A stretch of 64,000 nt of DNA from an uncultured Chitinophaga sp. (GCF_946479755.1 NZ_CAMLHC010000022.1:68374-132373); one strand, 5' to 3'; numbered from the stretch's first letter, positions 1 to 9,431 are shown. Numbers and translations are program-made. Notes: generated by a model from the sequence alone, not told the origin.

Positions 1-87
1 GTCAAGCCCAGCTTGATGAATTAAAGATCAGCCTGGTAAAATAGGATTACCGGCATAATCTTTGCACAATACAGAGCTTTTAAAGCG

Positions 88-132
88 AAAAAATCCCCTT
101 TGATATGGCATTTTGCCGCATCAAAGGGGATT
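88..132 (-). terminator. hairpin with U-tract on the minus strand
   Basis: Arms at 92-104 and 120-132 form a perfect 13-bp stem (AATCCCCTTTGAT). Read on the minus strand, the stem runs into about six T residues (93-88), which is a normal intrinsic terminator. No gene lies on the minus strand to its right within the window, so it may end a short antisense or small RNA starting around 150-180, or act as a hairpin in the + leader. The rest of 1-272 holds only AT-rich sequence with no ORF that I can support. Confidence 0.5.
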
Positions 133-272
133 GATGCTAATATAAGGAACAATTTTTTTAACAAGAAATTAACGACGAAGATAAGGTTAGACGAAGAAAG
201 AACGTATTATTTAATTTTTTAAAGTAATATTGCGGTGTGATGTATGATCATCGTTGATATGTGAGGTAAGTA

Positions 273-908
273 ATGATGCTGAAAACAAACAACAATCTTT
301 CACCTGTTACAAAGAATACTCCTATGAGAAAGGTAACAACCTACATCAAACGGTCAGTATGGGTATGTGCGGTGCTTTTATTGCTGATGCTCAGCAATGT
401 TGGGTATGCTCAACAGTCCACGGGTAATTATCTGAAGAAATTTAAACCGGTATCTGTAGAACTCATGCAGGAAACCGGTATTCCGGCCAGCGTTATCCTA
501 GGGGTAGCCATGCTGGAGTCCGGCACAGGTACCAGCAGAAATGCCAAATTGCTCAACAACCACTTTGGTATTGTCGGCAAAAACAATCTTGCCAAAGTTG
601 CCCCCGGCAAAAAATCACGGTATAAGCAATACGCTTCTGCCGTCGCTTCCTACGAACATTTCGCGGAAGTACTCGCCAGAAAAAAATGGTTCAGCCAACT
701 GAAAGGTAACCCCGAATTCGCGGTATGGCTCAAACATATGAATCACAGCGGCTATTCCTCTGCCGGCCACGAATGGATCAGAAGAGTGACTGCCATTATT
801 AACCGTTACAAATTATATAAACTGGACGAAGGAATGGATAGCGATAGCCTGGCACGGAGCTCTTCCTGGTTAAGCGTAGGCATGCCGCCAACTACCGACG
901 ACCAGTGA
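273..908 (+). CDS. exported glucosaminidase-domain protein (peptidoglycan hydrolase)
   Basis: A 211-residue protein with a basic N-terminus and one hydrophobic segment ending at an AQ signal-peptidase-like site (about residue 47). An internal ATG at 324 would give a more ordinary signal peptide. The mature part matches the FlgJ/LytG-type N-acetylglucosaminidase fold (glycoside hydrolase family 73-like): the motif LESGTGTS carries the probable catalytic Glu, followed by NNHFGI and a C-terminal GYSSAGHEW stretch. It would cleave glycan strands of peptidoglycan in the periplasm. It is the first gene of an operon with two SGNH hydrolases and an MBOAT acyltransferase (22-nt gap to the next gene). 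This context suggests turnover or remodelling of the wall or polymer being acylated. Family call is confident; substrate is inferred. Confidence 0.85.
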   Translation: MMLKTNNNLSPVTKNTPMRKVTTYIKRSVWVCAVLLLLMLSNVGYAQQSTGNYLKKFKPVSVELMQETGIPASVILGVAMLESGTGTSRNAKLLNNHFGIVGKNNLAKVAPGKKSRYKQYASAVASYEHFAEVLARKKWFSQLKGNPEFAVWLKHMNHSGYSSAGHEWIRRVTAIINRYKLYKLDEGMDSDSLARSSSWLSVGMPPTTDDQ

Positions 909-930
909 GTGTGCTAATCGACTCGAAAAT

Positions 931-2352
931 ATGTCTGGCGAAAACAAGTCTGCCTACCCTTTTTACATTATCGTAGGTTCATTGCTGTGCCTGGTGATAT
1001 TCTCCCAGCTCAACTTTAGTTTTTCATTCAAAGATTTTCAATTCCGCCGCCTTGACATGTTGTCGGAACTACGAACGTCCGGACCGGAAAAAGATAGTGC
1101 AACGCTTACTGCTGCGAAAGGCGGCGGTAAGCGTTCGCATGCCGACTCCACAGCTGCCGCCGCCGGCAAAACACCGGAAGGTACGGCTGTCAACCCCGAC
1201 GCGGTGTACGACTTCATGTCCTATAAAGGCATCCTGAACTACAACGCCGCCACTACGGGCGACAGTAACGCGGGCATGGACCGCTTCATGGAAGCCCTTA
1301 AAGAACTGAAAGCCGGCAAACGTAAAAAAGTACGCATCGCCTACTTCGGCGATTCCATGATCGAAGGAGACCTTATCACCTCCGATCTGCGCGACAGCCT
1401 GCAAACCTTCTTCGGCGGCGCCGGCGTAGGCTTTGTTCCCATCACCTCCGTGGTGGCCAGCTTCCGCACCACCATCACGCATACCTTCTCGCGTGACTGG
1501 AAAGACTACCACTATAAAAACTCACCCCCCTCCAATATTGTCCTCGGCCTGTCCGGCCATACCTTCTTCCCGGGCGGCGGCAGCTGGATAAAATATACGC
1601 CGGTCAAAAAACCGCGTCTCGATAAATTCGACGAGATATCCCTGCTATACGGCCCCGCTGAAGCCACGACCGTCAACATCAACGACAGGCCTTACACGCT
1701 CTCCGGCAACGCGCCGGTGAACAAGCTGGACTTCCGCCAGGATACCGGCGCAGGTACCATCACCATCAAATACGGCGGCGGACCTACCGCTCCGTTCTAT
1801 GGCGTTTGTTTCGAAACAGACAACGGCATATATGTGGACAACTTCTCCTTCCGCGGTATCAGCGGTGTGGAGCTCGGACACCTGTCTACCGACATGATCC
1901 GCCGCATGCAGGAGGAACGCCCGTATGACCTCGTAGTGCTCCACTACGGCGCCAACGTGCTGTTCCGCCCCGAACTGACAGACTACAGCTGGTACGAAAG
2001 ACCCATGAAGAAAGTGGTGGACTCCCTCCGCAGAGACCTGCCGGGAACGTCCTTCCTCATCGTAGGTACAGCCGACAAGTCCTACCGCAAAGGAGACCGC
2101 TACATCACCGCCCCGGGTGTGGAAGCCTTGCTGAAAGTACAGCACGATCTGGCCACTACCTACGGCACAGCATACTGGAACCTGTACGCCAACATGGGCG
2201 GTTCCGGCTCTATGGTGAAATGGGTGGAAGGTGATACCGTACTGGCGAATAAAGACTATACACACCTTAACCGACAGGGAGCGGCCAAAGTGGGGGCGCT
2301 GCTGTATAAAGCTATCATGAATGATTACAGGCAGGGAGAACAACAACCGTAG
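931..2352 (+). CDS. membrane-anchored SGNH/GDSL-family hydrolase
   Basis: A 473-residue protein with one N-terminal membrane segment (about residues 10-30), a low-complexity Ala/Gly/Thr linker, then an SGNH hydrolase domain in the periplasm. Block I is FGDSMIEGD (nucleophile Ser, near residue 140); block V is DYTHLN near the C-terminus, supplying the Asp-His pair. Such proteins act as O-acetyl transferases or esterases and are partners of MBOAT proteins in the AlgI/AlgJ/AlgX and PatA/PatB systems. The gene overlaps the next SGNH gene by 32 nt, and an MBOAT gene follows, so the two SGNH proteins probably act on acyl groups exported by it. Acyl group and acceptor cannot be told from sequence. 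Confidence 0.85.
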   Translation: MSGENKSAYPFYIIVGSLLCLVIFSQLNFSFSFKDFQFRRLDMLSELRTSGPEKDSATLTAAKGGGKRSHADSTAAAAGKTPEGTAVNPDAVYDFMSYKGILNYNAATTGDSNAGMDRFMEALKELKAGKRKKVRIAYFGDSMIEGDLITSDLRDSLQTFFGGAGVGFVPITSVVASFRTTITHTFSRDWKDYHYKNSPPSNIVLGLSGHTFFPGGGSWIKYTPVKKPRLDKFDEISLLYGPAEATTVNINDRPYTLSGNAPVNKLDFRQDTGAGTITIKYGGGPTAPFYGVCFETDNGIYVDNFSFRGISGVELGHLSTDMIRRMQEERPYDLVVLHYGANVLFRPELTDYSWYERPMKKVVDSLRRDLPGTSFLIVGTADKSYRKGDRYITAPGVEALLKVQHDLATTYGTAYWNLYANMGGSGSMVKWVEGDTVLANKDYTHLNRQGAAKVGALLYKAIMNDYRQGEQQP

Positions 2353-3604
2353 AAAAAGTATAGCAACAGTAATGGTACTGTTGCTGGCCACATTTACCAC
2401 CTATGCGCAACCGCAGGCTAACGTGATCCAGCAGGACACCGCCCTGTACCGCGCATTTGAATCCCTGTATCACGCAGACAGTAATGTGGTTTCTATACTT
2501 CATCTCGGAGACTCCCATGTACAGGCAGGCTTTTTCCCGCTCGCCACCGCCTCCATGCTGCAACAACAGTTTGGCTACGCCGGCAGGGGATACGTTTTCC
2601 CATACAACGTGGCCGGTACCAACGGCCCCGAAGACTACCGCTGGAACAGCACCGCCCGCTGGACCATGGAAAGGGTCATCGACCGCTATAAACCACCCGT
2701 GCTCGGCCCCGGCGCCATCGCCATCCAGACACAGGTACAGGCCCCGGCCCTTTCTTTTGCAGGCAAACAGGACGGCACTATGGACAACAACTTCCGAAAA
2801 GTGCAACTGTTCTACGACGCCGCCACCGACAACAATACCGTCTTCAGCCCCGACGCTGCAGACATCACCATAACAGGGATGCCCTTTCCCGGAACGCCCA
2901 CCATCAAAATGGCAACCCTCGATTTCCTGCAAACCTCCCAAACCTTCCAGGTGCGCTGGGAAAATTCCGGTAACCTGCCCTTCCGTTTCTATGGCGCCGT
3001 GCTGCAAAACGGCCGTAATGGCGTACTGTATCACAGCATCGGTATCAACGGCGCCATGTACCAGCAGTACAACGATCTCAACAGCATCCTGCTGGCGCAA
3101 ATGGCGGTGTTTAAACCCCGGCTGGTCATCATCTCCCTGGGCACCAACGAAGCCTATGGCCGCTTTGACCCGCTGGCCTTCCGCGAAGAAATCGATAAGA
3201 CAGTGCAGCTGATAAAGGAACAGGCACCCCAGGCCAGCATCCTGCTGACCACGCCGCCCGACTGTATGCGGGCCGTGAAAAAAGCCGTCCGGAAAAAAAT
3301 AAGCAAGAAAAAATACAGGACCTACTATACCACTTCGTATTATCCCAATCCTTACATTGCCATGGCAACGCAACAGATTACAGGATATGCACGACAACAC
3401 GGTATCGCCTGCTGGAATTTCAACGCAGTTAACAAAGCGGAAAAAAATAACTTTGCAGGCGGCTGGGCCCCGGACCACATTCACTTTAATACAAAAGGAT
3501 ACCAGTTACAGGGACAGCTGCTGTATGAAGCACTGCAGCAGTCCTATAATCAATATTTACAGGTAAAAAAGAAAAACCAAGACCACTCGGATGATCGACG
3601 TTAA
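2321..3604 (+). CDS. second SGNH/GDSL-family hydrolase of the operon
   Basis: A 427-residue protein with a short basic N-terminus and a hydrophobic segment ending TTYAQ, so exported or anchored. Block I is LGDSHVQAG, block III SLGTNEAYG and block V APDHIHFN, so the full Ser-Gly-Asn-His set is present. The start at 2321 lies inside the upstream SGNH gene (32-nt overlap), and its end overlaps the MBOAT gene by 14 nt; this suggests translational coupling. A lysine-rich stretch near residue 325 (KKAVRKKISKKK) interrupts the hydrolase domain. The two SGNH genes are clearly diverged, so they probably do different steps (for example transferase and esterase). That division of labour is inference. 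Confidence 0.85.
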   Translation: MITGRENNNRRKSIATVMVLLLATFTTYAQPQANVIQQDTALYRAFESLYHADSNVVSILHLGDSHVQAGFFPLATASMLQQQFGYAGRGYVFPYNVAGTNGPEDYRWNSTARWTMERVIDRYKPPVLGPGAIAIQTQVQAPALSFAGKQDGTMDNNFRKVQLFYDAATDNNTVFSPDAADITITGMPFPGTPTIKMATLDFLQTSQTFQVRWENSGNLPFRFYGAVLQNGRNGVLYHSIGINGAMYQQYNDLNSILLAQMAVFKPRLVIISLGTNEAYGRFDPLAFREEIDKTVQLIKEQAPQASILLTTPPDCMRAVKKAVRKKISKKKYRTYYTTSYYPNPYIAMATQQITGYARQHGIACWNFNAVNKAEKNNFAGGWAPDHIHFNTKGYQLQGQLLYEALQQSYNQYLQVKKKNQDHSDDRR

Positions 3605-5075
3605 TAAGCTGCTCGCCCAGCTGCTGTACAACCCATCAGACCCGGTACTGTTTAACAGTGCCTTCTTCTTCTATTTTTTTGCTGTCTTCCTGTTGTGCTA
3701 CCTCGCCGTAAGCCGCAGCCAGCAAGGCAGGGTATGGGTGTACACCATCTTCTCCCTTTACTTTTTTTACAAAGCCTGCGGTTTTTATGTAGGCCTTGTG
3801 GTGCTGTCGGCCATCGTAGACTTTAACCTGTCGCGATGGATATATAACACCACCAGTCACCAGGTCAAAAAATCACTGTTGATTTTTAGTATCATCCTGA
3901 ACATCGGGCTGCTCTTCTATTTCAAATACACGGATTTCTTTATTGGTATCATCAACGATGTGACCAACGGCCACATCACGCCGCTGCACCTGCTGCTGCC
4001 AATCGGTATTTCGTTCTATACCTTCGAAAACCTCAGTTACACGATCGACGTATACCGGGGAGAAATCAAGCCGGTGAACCGCTTCATGGATTACCTGTTC
4101 TTCCTGTCTTTCTTCCCCAAACTGATGATGGGCCCCATCGTGCGCGCGGCGGATTTTATCCCGCAGATCCATCAGCCCTACCGGTTGAACGGGGAGGATA
4201 TCGGCAAAGGCATGGCCCTGATCGTTGGCGGCCTGTTTAAAAAGATCGTGATATCCGACTTTATCTATCAGAACTTTGTACAATATATTTTTGACGATCC
4301 CAGCAAACACACGGGCCTGGAATGCCTGTTGGGCGTGTATGGCTATGCGTTAGTGATCTATTGCGATTTCTCCGGTTATTCGGATATGGCCATCGGCATC
4401 GCCCGGTGGACCGGTTTCAAAATTCCGGCGAACTTCGATTCTCCTTACCAGAGTGCTTCTATTACAGAATTCTGGCGCCGCTGGCATATTTCCCTGTCCA
4501 GCTGGCTGCGCGATTACCTGTATATCCCCTTGGGCGGGAACCGTAAGGGCAAGGTCCGCCAGTATATCAACCTGGCACTCACGATGCTGATCGGGGGCTT
4601 CTGGCATGGCGCCAGCTGGAACTTTATCTTCTGGGGAGGCATGCATGGTGCGGCCCTCGCGATCGATAAGGTGCGGATCGACAGTCAGAAAAAACGGAAA
4701 ACGGAGCGCAGCGGCTTCACTGCCGGGCTGATGAAAGTGGGCGGTGTCCTGCTTACCTTCCACTTCGTATGTTTCTGCTGGATATTCTTTAAAGCGGCCA
4801 CTTTCCACGATGCATGGTCACTCATCCACCAGATTGTGTATGACTTCCAGCCGGGCATCTTTATAGAGCTGTATGACGGTTATGCTGCCGTGTTCTGGGT
4901 GATGGTACTGGGCTTTGTGCTGCACTTCCTGCCGGCAAAGGCGGAGCTGAAAATGGCTGGTGTACTGGGCCGTATGCCTTTAGCGGGAAGCATCGCCATC
5001 ATGGTTATCTTTATCTGGCTGCTGGTACAGGTGAAGAGCACCCAGCCGATGATCCCGATTTATTTCCAGTTCTAA
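3591..5075 (+). CDS. MBOAT family O-acyltransferase (AlgI/PatA-like)
   Basis: A 494-residue polytopic membrane protein of about normal MBOAT length with around ten hydrophobic segments. The family core is intact: FWRRWHISLSSWLRDYLYIP around residues 300-320 and the invariant-His motif GGFWHGASWN around residue 345. These proteins take an acyl group from a cytoplasmic donor and pass it across the membrane to an SGNH partner that acylates a polysaccharide or peptidoglycan. Two SGNH genes lie directly upstream, the last overlapping by 14 nt. It is the final gene of the operon and meets the convergent AraC remnant, the two stop codons overlapping. Candidates for the acceptor are peptidoglycan (as in PatA/PatB) or an exopolysaccharide (as in AlgI). 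Confidence 0.92.
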   Translation: MIDVNKLLAQLLYNPSDPVLFNSAFFFYFFAVFLLCYLAVSRSQQGRVWVYTIFSLYFFYKACGFYVGLVVLSAIVDFNLSRWIYNTTSHQVKKSLLIFSIILNIGLLFYFKYTDFFIGIINDVTNGHITPLHLLLPIGISFYTFENLSYTIDVYRGEIKPVNRFMDYLFFLSFFPKLMMGPIVRAADFIPQIHQPYRLNGEDIGKGMALIVGGLFKKIVISDFIYQNFVQYIFDDPSKHTGLECLLGVYGYALVIYCDFSGYSDMAIGIARWTGFKIPANFDSPYQSASITEFWRRWHISLSSWLRDYLYIPLGGNRKGKVRQYINLALTMLIGGFWHGASWNFIFWGGMHGAALAIDKVRIDSQKKRKTERSGFTAGLMKVGGVLLTFHFVCFCWIFFKAATFHDAWSLIHQIVYDFQPGIFIELYDGYAAVFWVMVLGFVLHFLPAKAELKMAGVLGRMPLAGSIAIMVIFIWLLVQVKSTQPMIPIYFQF

Positions 5076-5991
5076 TTACGTTTCTGCCAGGGAATATAAA
5101 TTTCAGATACGCTTGGTTCCGGCAGAGAGATAAAGAAGTGATTGGTACGCATATAAAAATTGCCCATACGGCAGTTAGCGTTAATGAACTTATACATGGG
5201 AAGTCCCGCATCAGCGAAGCTGAGCGGGACTTTCAGCATTTTGTAATATCCTTCCCCGATTTGCCTGTCTGCCAGGCGGTACATTTCCTGGTACCGGCGG
5301 ATGATCTGGTAGTGCGCCATATCATTGGCGGGCGTGTTGGGCAACAGCAGGCCTACATACATCATCATACGGTCGTAGGTGGTAACAGGTACCACGTCGA
5401 GTGTACCGGTGATGATGCGGGGGCTGTCCATCGCCAGTTCGGTAGTGAGTTCGCGGAGCTGCCGTGAGTAGCGCGCCATGGAGGCCACCATGCCTTTCAC
5501 CGGATCGTTGCCGCTGGGGAGTATGTTGTAATACAATGTACAATCCGGCATCCGGGTGTCGACGGTATTGTCCATGTTGAAGTATTCGGGTAGTCCTGCT
5601 GCGAAGCGGTGGCGATCCGGGTTTGCTCCAGGGTGTACAGCTCGGCCGGCATGTATTCCCGGTTACGGAGCCCGGTGGGGCTGGTGTTAAACCACCCTCT
5701 GATGGCTTTGGCGAACGATTCGCCGGTATAGCGGCACAACTCACCGATATCGGCAATGGAAAAATTGCTGTGACGGAGATATCCGACGCCGGCCTCCAGC
5801 CGCGTACGTTTCACATACCTGGCGTATGGCTCTCCCATCAGCGAGGAGAATTTATGCGAGAAAATGTCTTTGGACACGGCCAGCATGTCTGCCACTGTCT
5901 GCAGTTTGACTTCGATGAGGGAATTGTTGTGGGCATAGGCAATGGCCAATTGAATTTTCCATTCCCAGTGCTCCCTGGTGGTCGTTTTCAT
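5072..5991 (-). pseudogene. AraC-family regulator broken by a frameshift
   Basis: Two minus-strand reading frames together make one AraC regulator. The first (5991 to about 5620) holds an AraC-type double helix-turn-helix: ADMLAVSKDIFSHKFSSLMG, then IADIGELCRYTGESFAKAI. The second (about 5630 to 5072) holds a C-terminal effector domain of GyrI-like size; read upstream of its first Met it continues ANPDRHRFAAGLPEYFN, which follows naturally on from the first frame near AELYTLEQ. The switch is therefore at about 5620-5632, beside an AAACCC run, and needs a one-base gain or two-base loss. It is either a true pseudogene or a sequencing error. It faces the O-acylation operon, so it need not control it. 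Confidence 0.75.
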
Positions 5992-6138
5992 AACTTACAT
6001 AATCCTCCTTCAATTTAGCCCTTTGATGGCGTTTTGTGGCCGGAAGGACACCGGATTAACGAGGGATTAACCGGACTGATGCCGGCCGGGGGAAGGTGCG
6101 TCAAAGAGGATTCGCTGTGAATATCTCCCTGAAAATCC

Positions 6139-6146
6139 TACTTTTG
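6139..6146 (+). promoter_or_regulatory. -7 box (TACTTTTG) of the porin gene
   Basis: An exact match to the Bacteroidota -7 consensus TAnnTTTG, placed 18 nt before the ATG at 6165. It lies downstream of the first in-frame ATG (6096), so that upstream start is unlikely. Confidence 0.65.
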
Positions 6147-6164
6147 CGCAAATTTTTTGCGCAG

Positions 6165-7493
6165 ATGCGACTGTTCAGACCTCTCCTGCTGATGGCAGTA
6201 TTGTTGGCGTCCTTTACAAGCGTAAAGGCACAGTTTCTCATGGATATGATCGATACCACCACGGAGCTGGGAAAAGGTATGATTTCCATGTACCACAAGT
6301 ACGACGCCCTGCGTTTCAGCGGATATATCCAACCACAGTTCCAGCTGGCGCAGGACAAAGGAATTGACAGTTATGCCGCCGGCGATTTCCCGGCTGCGGT
6401 CAACAACCGCTTCTCCCTGCGCCGCGGCCGCATCCGCGTGGATTATGAACGCTACAATCATCAGGATATGCCGGTGGTGCAGTTTGCCTTCCAGTTTGAC
6501 GGGACGGAGAGGGGCGTAGCGATACGTGACTTCTACGGAAGGGTATTTGATACGAAGTTCAACCTGTTTTCCCTGGCGGGCGGTATGTTTGCACGACCTT
6601 TCGGTTACGAGGTGAACCTGTCTTCAGCAGACCGTGAAACGCCGGAGCGCGGACGTATGTCGCAGATACTGATGCGCACGGAGCGCGACCTGGGCGCCAT
6701 GGTTTCTTTTGAGCCCCGCCGCAAAGGACATCCCCTGCGTTACCTGAAAATAGACGTGGGCGCGTTCAATGGCCAGGGCCTTACCGCCAGCAGTGATTTT
6801 GACAGCCACAAAGACCTGATTGCCCGTGTTGCCTGGAAACCTTACCGTTTCAAAGGCAATAACTGGATACTGTCAGGAGGCGTTTCTGTGTTGTACGGTG
6901 GCATGCAGCAGTTTACCCCCTCCGTTTACCGGATGGGCACTGTCAACGGGCAGAAGGTATTTGCGCTGGACTCCAACGCATTGAACGTGGGTAAGATAGC
7001 GCCCCGTCACTATTACGGCGCTGATGTGCAACTGAGAATTCCCAACGGGCCCAAGAGGGGGTACACCCAGTTCCGGGCAGAATATATCCGGGGTTCGCAG
7101 ACGGCTACTGCCGCTACTACCGAAACACCGGGCGTGATCCCGGTAGATGCGCAAGGCAACAAGCTACCGTTGTATATCCGGCGTTTTGACGGCGCCTACC
7201 TGTATTTTATTCAGCACCTGGGCAGTGAGAAACACCAGGCGGTTGTAAAATACGACTGGTACGATCCTAACAATGAAGTGAGCGGGAAAGAGATTGGCGC
7301 CCCCGGTGCTAACCTGACCGGCGCGGATGTCCGTTACAATACGCTGGGACTGGGATACCTGTATTACGCCAACGAACACCTGAAATTTATGGTGTATTAT
7401 GACTGGGTGGAGAATGAAAGTACCAGCCTGTCCGGCTATACCACTGATATCCGGGACAATGTGCTTACCTGCCGGATGCAATACCGGTTTTAA
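6165..7493 (+). CDS. phosphate-selective porin O/P family outer-membrane porin
   Basis: A 442-residue exported beta-barrel protein. The start at 6165 gives a clean signal peptide (MRLFRPLLLMAVLLASFTSV, then KAQ). The mature protein has OprO/OprP family features: an early FSGYIQPQFQ strand, SLRRGRIRVDYERY, a PFGYEVNLSSADRETPERGR segment, and a C-terminal barrel strand ending in Phe (CRMQYRF), the usual signal for barrel insertion. It forms a channel for anions or small solutes; in Pseudomonas the family takes up phosphate or polyphosphate. The convergent neighbours are a PhoR/PhoB-like pair, which fits phosphate-starvation control, but I saw no proven Pho-box. Confidence 0.85.
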   Translation: MRLFRPLLLMAVLLASFTSVKAQFLMDMIDTTTELGKGMISMYHKYDALRFSGYIQPQFQLAQDKGIDSYAAGDFPAAVNNRFSLRRGRIRVDYERYNHQDMPVVQFAFQFDGTERGVAIRDFYGRVFDTKFNLFSLAGGMFARPFGYEVNLSSADRETPERGRMSQILMRTERDLGAMVSFEPRRKGHPLRYLKIDVGAFNGQGLTASSDFDSHKDLIARVAWKPYRFKGNNWILSGGVSVLYGGMQQFTPSVYRMGTVNGQKVFALDSNALNVGKIAPRHYYGADVQLRIPNGPKRGYTQFRAEYIRGSQTATAATTETPGVIPVDAQGNKLPLYIRRFDGAYLYFIQHLGSEKHQAVVKYDWYDPNNEVSGKEIGAPGANLTGADVRYNTLGLGYLYYANEHLKFMVYYDWVENESTSLSGYTTDIRDNVLTCRMQYRF

Positions 7494-7500
7494 TTCCTTC

Positions 7501-8559
7501 TTATAACATGGATTCTTTGCCGGCTTCCATCGTAAAGCCGAACGTGCTGCCGATTTCCGGTTTGCTGCGGACGGTGATGGACTGGTCGTGCGCTTCCACG
7601 ATGTGCTTCACGATGGCGAGGCCAAGGCCGGTGCCACCGATATCACGGCTGCGGGCGCGGTCAGTGCGGTAGAAACGTTCAAATACGCGGGGGAGATGTT
7701 CTTCCGCCATACCGATGCCGTCATCTGATATTTCCACCAGTACGCGTTTGCCATCCATATTGTAGATGCTGGCCACCGTATGGCCGTCGGGTTTACCGTA
7801 TTTGATGGAGTTGTCTACCAGGTTGATCAGTACCTGGCGGATTTTCTCTTTGTCGGCCACTACGGGGATGGGGGCTTCGCACCCTTTTTTGATATTGAAT
7901 TTAATGCCTTTGGTATTGGCTTTCAGGGAGAGGGTGTCGAACACATCTTTCACCAGGTCCTGGATAACAAAGATCTCCGCGTTGATGGTCATTTCCCCGC
8001 TTTCCAGTTTGGAGATCTCGTCGAGGTCGTCGATCAGACGGCAAAGACGGTCGATATTTTTGGTCGCGTTTTTCAGGAACATTTTGTTGACCGCAGGGTC
8101 TTCCAGTGCGCCATCCAGCAAGGTGTGGATGTAGCCCTGTACCGCGAAGATGGGTGTCTTCAGCTCATGGGAGAGATTGAGCAGGAATTCTTTTCGGAAA
8201 GCTTCGTTGCGGCGCAGGTTCTCCAGTTCTTCTTTTTTCTGGCTGGCCCACTTTTCCACGTCTTCGCTTACCTCCTCGATGGTTTTCAATGGCAGGATAT
8301 TTTTCTGGAAAAATTCTTCTCTTTTAGAAGCTTTTGTCTGATAGATAAACTTGTAAATGAGTTTTATTTTCCGGTAGATAAAGTTCTGCAGGGTATACAG
8401 ATAGAGATAGTAAGACACCAGGAAGGTGAGAACGAAGGCTCCCAGCATTATCTGCCAGTTACCGTCCACCAACAGCATGCCCAGCGCTATGATAGCGGAC
8501 AGAATAAGGGCGGTGAATCCCGCTAATTTCTGCGGGGACAGGTTTTTAGCTTTAAACAT
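7501..8559 (-). CDS. PhoR-like sensor histidine kinase
   Basis: Inner-membrane kinase of 352 residues from the Met at 8559 (372 from an upstream in-frame ATG at 8619; MFKAKNLSPQ looks like the more natural N-terminus). Two closely spaced membrane segments with almost no periplasmic loop come first, then a short linker and the H-box NLSHELKTP (phospho-accepting His near residue 130). N-box VLINLVDNSIKYG, G1 SDDGIGM and G2 GTGLGLAIVKHIVEAH complete an intact HATPase. The response regulator gene lies 0.1-0.2 kb upstream on the same strand. The small sensor region resembles PhoR, which senses through the Pst transporter rather than a ligand domain. The ligand remains inferred. Confidence 0.88.
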   Translation of the reverse strand: MFKAKNLSPQKLAGFTALILSAIIALGMLLVDGNWQIMLGAFVLTFLVSYYLYLYTLQNFIYRKIKLIYKFIYQTKASKREEFFQKNILPLKTIEEVSEDVEKWASQKKEELENLRRNEAFRKEFLLNLSHELKTPIFAVQGYIHTLLDGALEDPAVNKMFLKNATKNIDRLCRLIDDLDEISKLESGEMTINAEIFVIQDLVKDVFDTLSLKANTKGIKFNIKKGCEAPIPVVADKEKIRQVLINLVDNSIKYGKPDGHTVASIYNMDGKRVLVEISDDGIGMAEEHLPRVFERFYRTDRARSRDIGGTGLGLAIVKHIVEAHDQSITVRSKPEIGSTFGFTMEAGKESML

Positions 8560-8722
8560 ACTCCAGAGTGAGTAATTGGTATAATAATGGGAAATTACTT
8601 TAAATTTCGTTCTTGCCATAAAAAAGCCATTCGCCGCCAGCCGAAAGCATCACGGTTAACAATAGTTCTGGTGCAGGAAAGGTGGTTTCCGTCAGTAATA
8701 ATAAGGGAAAGAGGTCTCCGTC

Positions 8723-9406
8723 TTACATTTCAAATTTATATCCTACTCCTTTCACCGTGGTGATCAGGTCGATACCGATTTTCTGCCGGATCTTACGGAT
8801 ATGCACATCGATGGTACGGTCGCCCACGATTACTTCGGTGCCCCATACCTGGTTCAGTATCTCGTTGCGCAGGAATACACGGCCCGGTTTAGAGGCAAGC
8901 AACTGCAACAGTTCAAATTCCTTTTTAGCGAGAATGATGTCCTGGCCTTTATAGGTAACAGTGAATTTCTCCCGGTCAATGATGAGGTCTCCCAGTTGCA
9001 CCGTTGTTTCTTCCGCTTTATGCAGCCGGCGGAACAACGCATTGATACGGCTCACCAGTAATTTAGGTTTGATCGGCTTGGCGATGTAATCGTCTGCGCC
9101 CATATTCAAACCGTCTATTTCAGATTTTTCATCGTTCAGGGCTGTGAGGAACAGCACCATCGTATCTTTGAAGTCAGGGATTTTCCTAAGTTCGCGACAG
9201 GTGTCGATGCCGTTTTTGTTGGGCATCATGATGTCCAGCATAATGAGGTCCGGCCGGAATATCTTCGCTTTCTGAATAGCCTCGCTGCCGTCCTTGGCTG
9301 TTACCGTTTCGTAACCGGCCGTCTTGAGATTGTAGCTGATAATTTCCAGTATGTCCAACTCGTCATCTACTACCAGTATTTTTCCTGCAACCGCTTGGTC
9401 TACCAT
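8723..9406 (-). CDS. PhoB-like OmpR-family response regulator
   Basis: A 227-residue protein with a receiver domain (acidic pair DD14-15, phospho-acceptor Asp58 in LIMLDIMMP, conserved Lys in IAKPI) and a C-terminal winged helix (LAKKEFELLQLLASKPGRVF, then DVHIRKIRQKIG, ending GVGYKFEM). It binds DNA to control transcription and is paired with the kinase gene that follows on the same strand. A -7 box lies at 9432-9439 just upstream of the start. With an OprO/P-type porin next to the kinase, a phosphate-response role is the simplest reading. Confidence 0.9.
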   Translation of the reverse strand: MVDQAVAGKILVVDDELDILEIISYNLKTAGYETVTAKDGSEAIQKAKIFRPDLIMLDIMMPNKNGIDTCRELRKIPDFKDTMVLFLTALNDEKSEIDGLNMGADDYIAKPIKPKLLVSRINALFRRLHKAEETTVQLGDLIIDREKFTVTYKGQDIILAKKEFELLQLLASKPGRVFLRNEILNQVWGTEVIVGDRTIDVHIRKIRQKIGIDLITTVKGVGYKFEM

Positions 9407-9431
9407 AAAAATTTGCTTTTAAAAAGACGGC

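Noticed and set aside
2315..3484. 389-codon minus-strand open frame over the second SGNH gene
   Set aside because: The plus-strand protein has the full SGNH motif set and overlaps its operon neighbours; the minus frame is uninformative.
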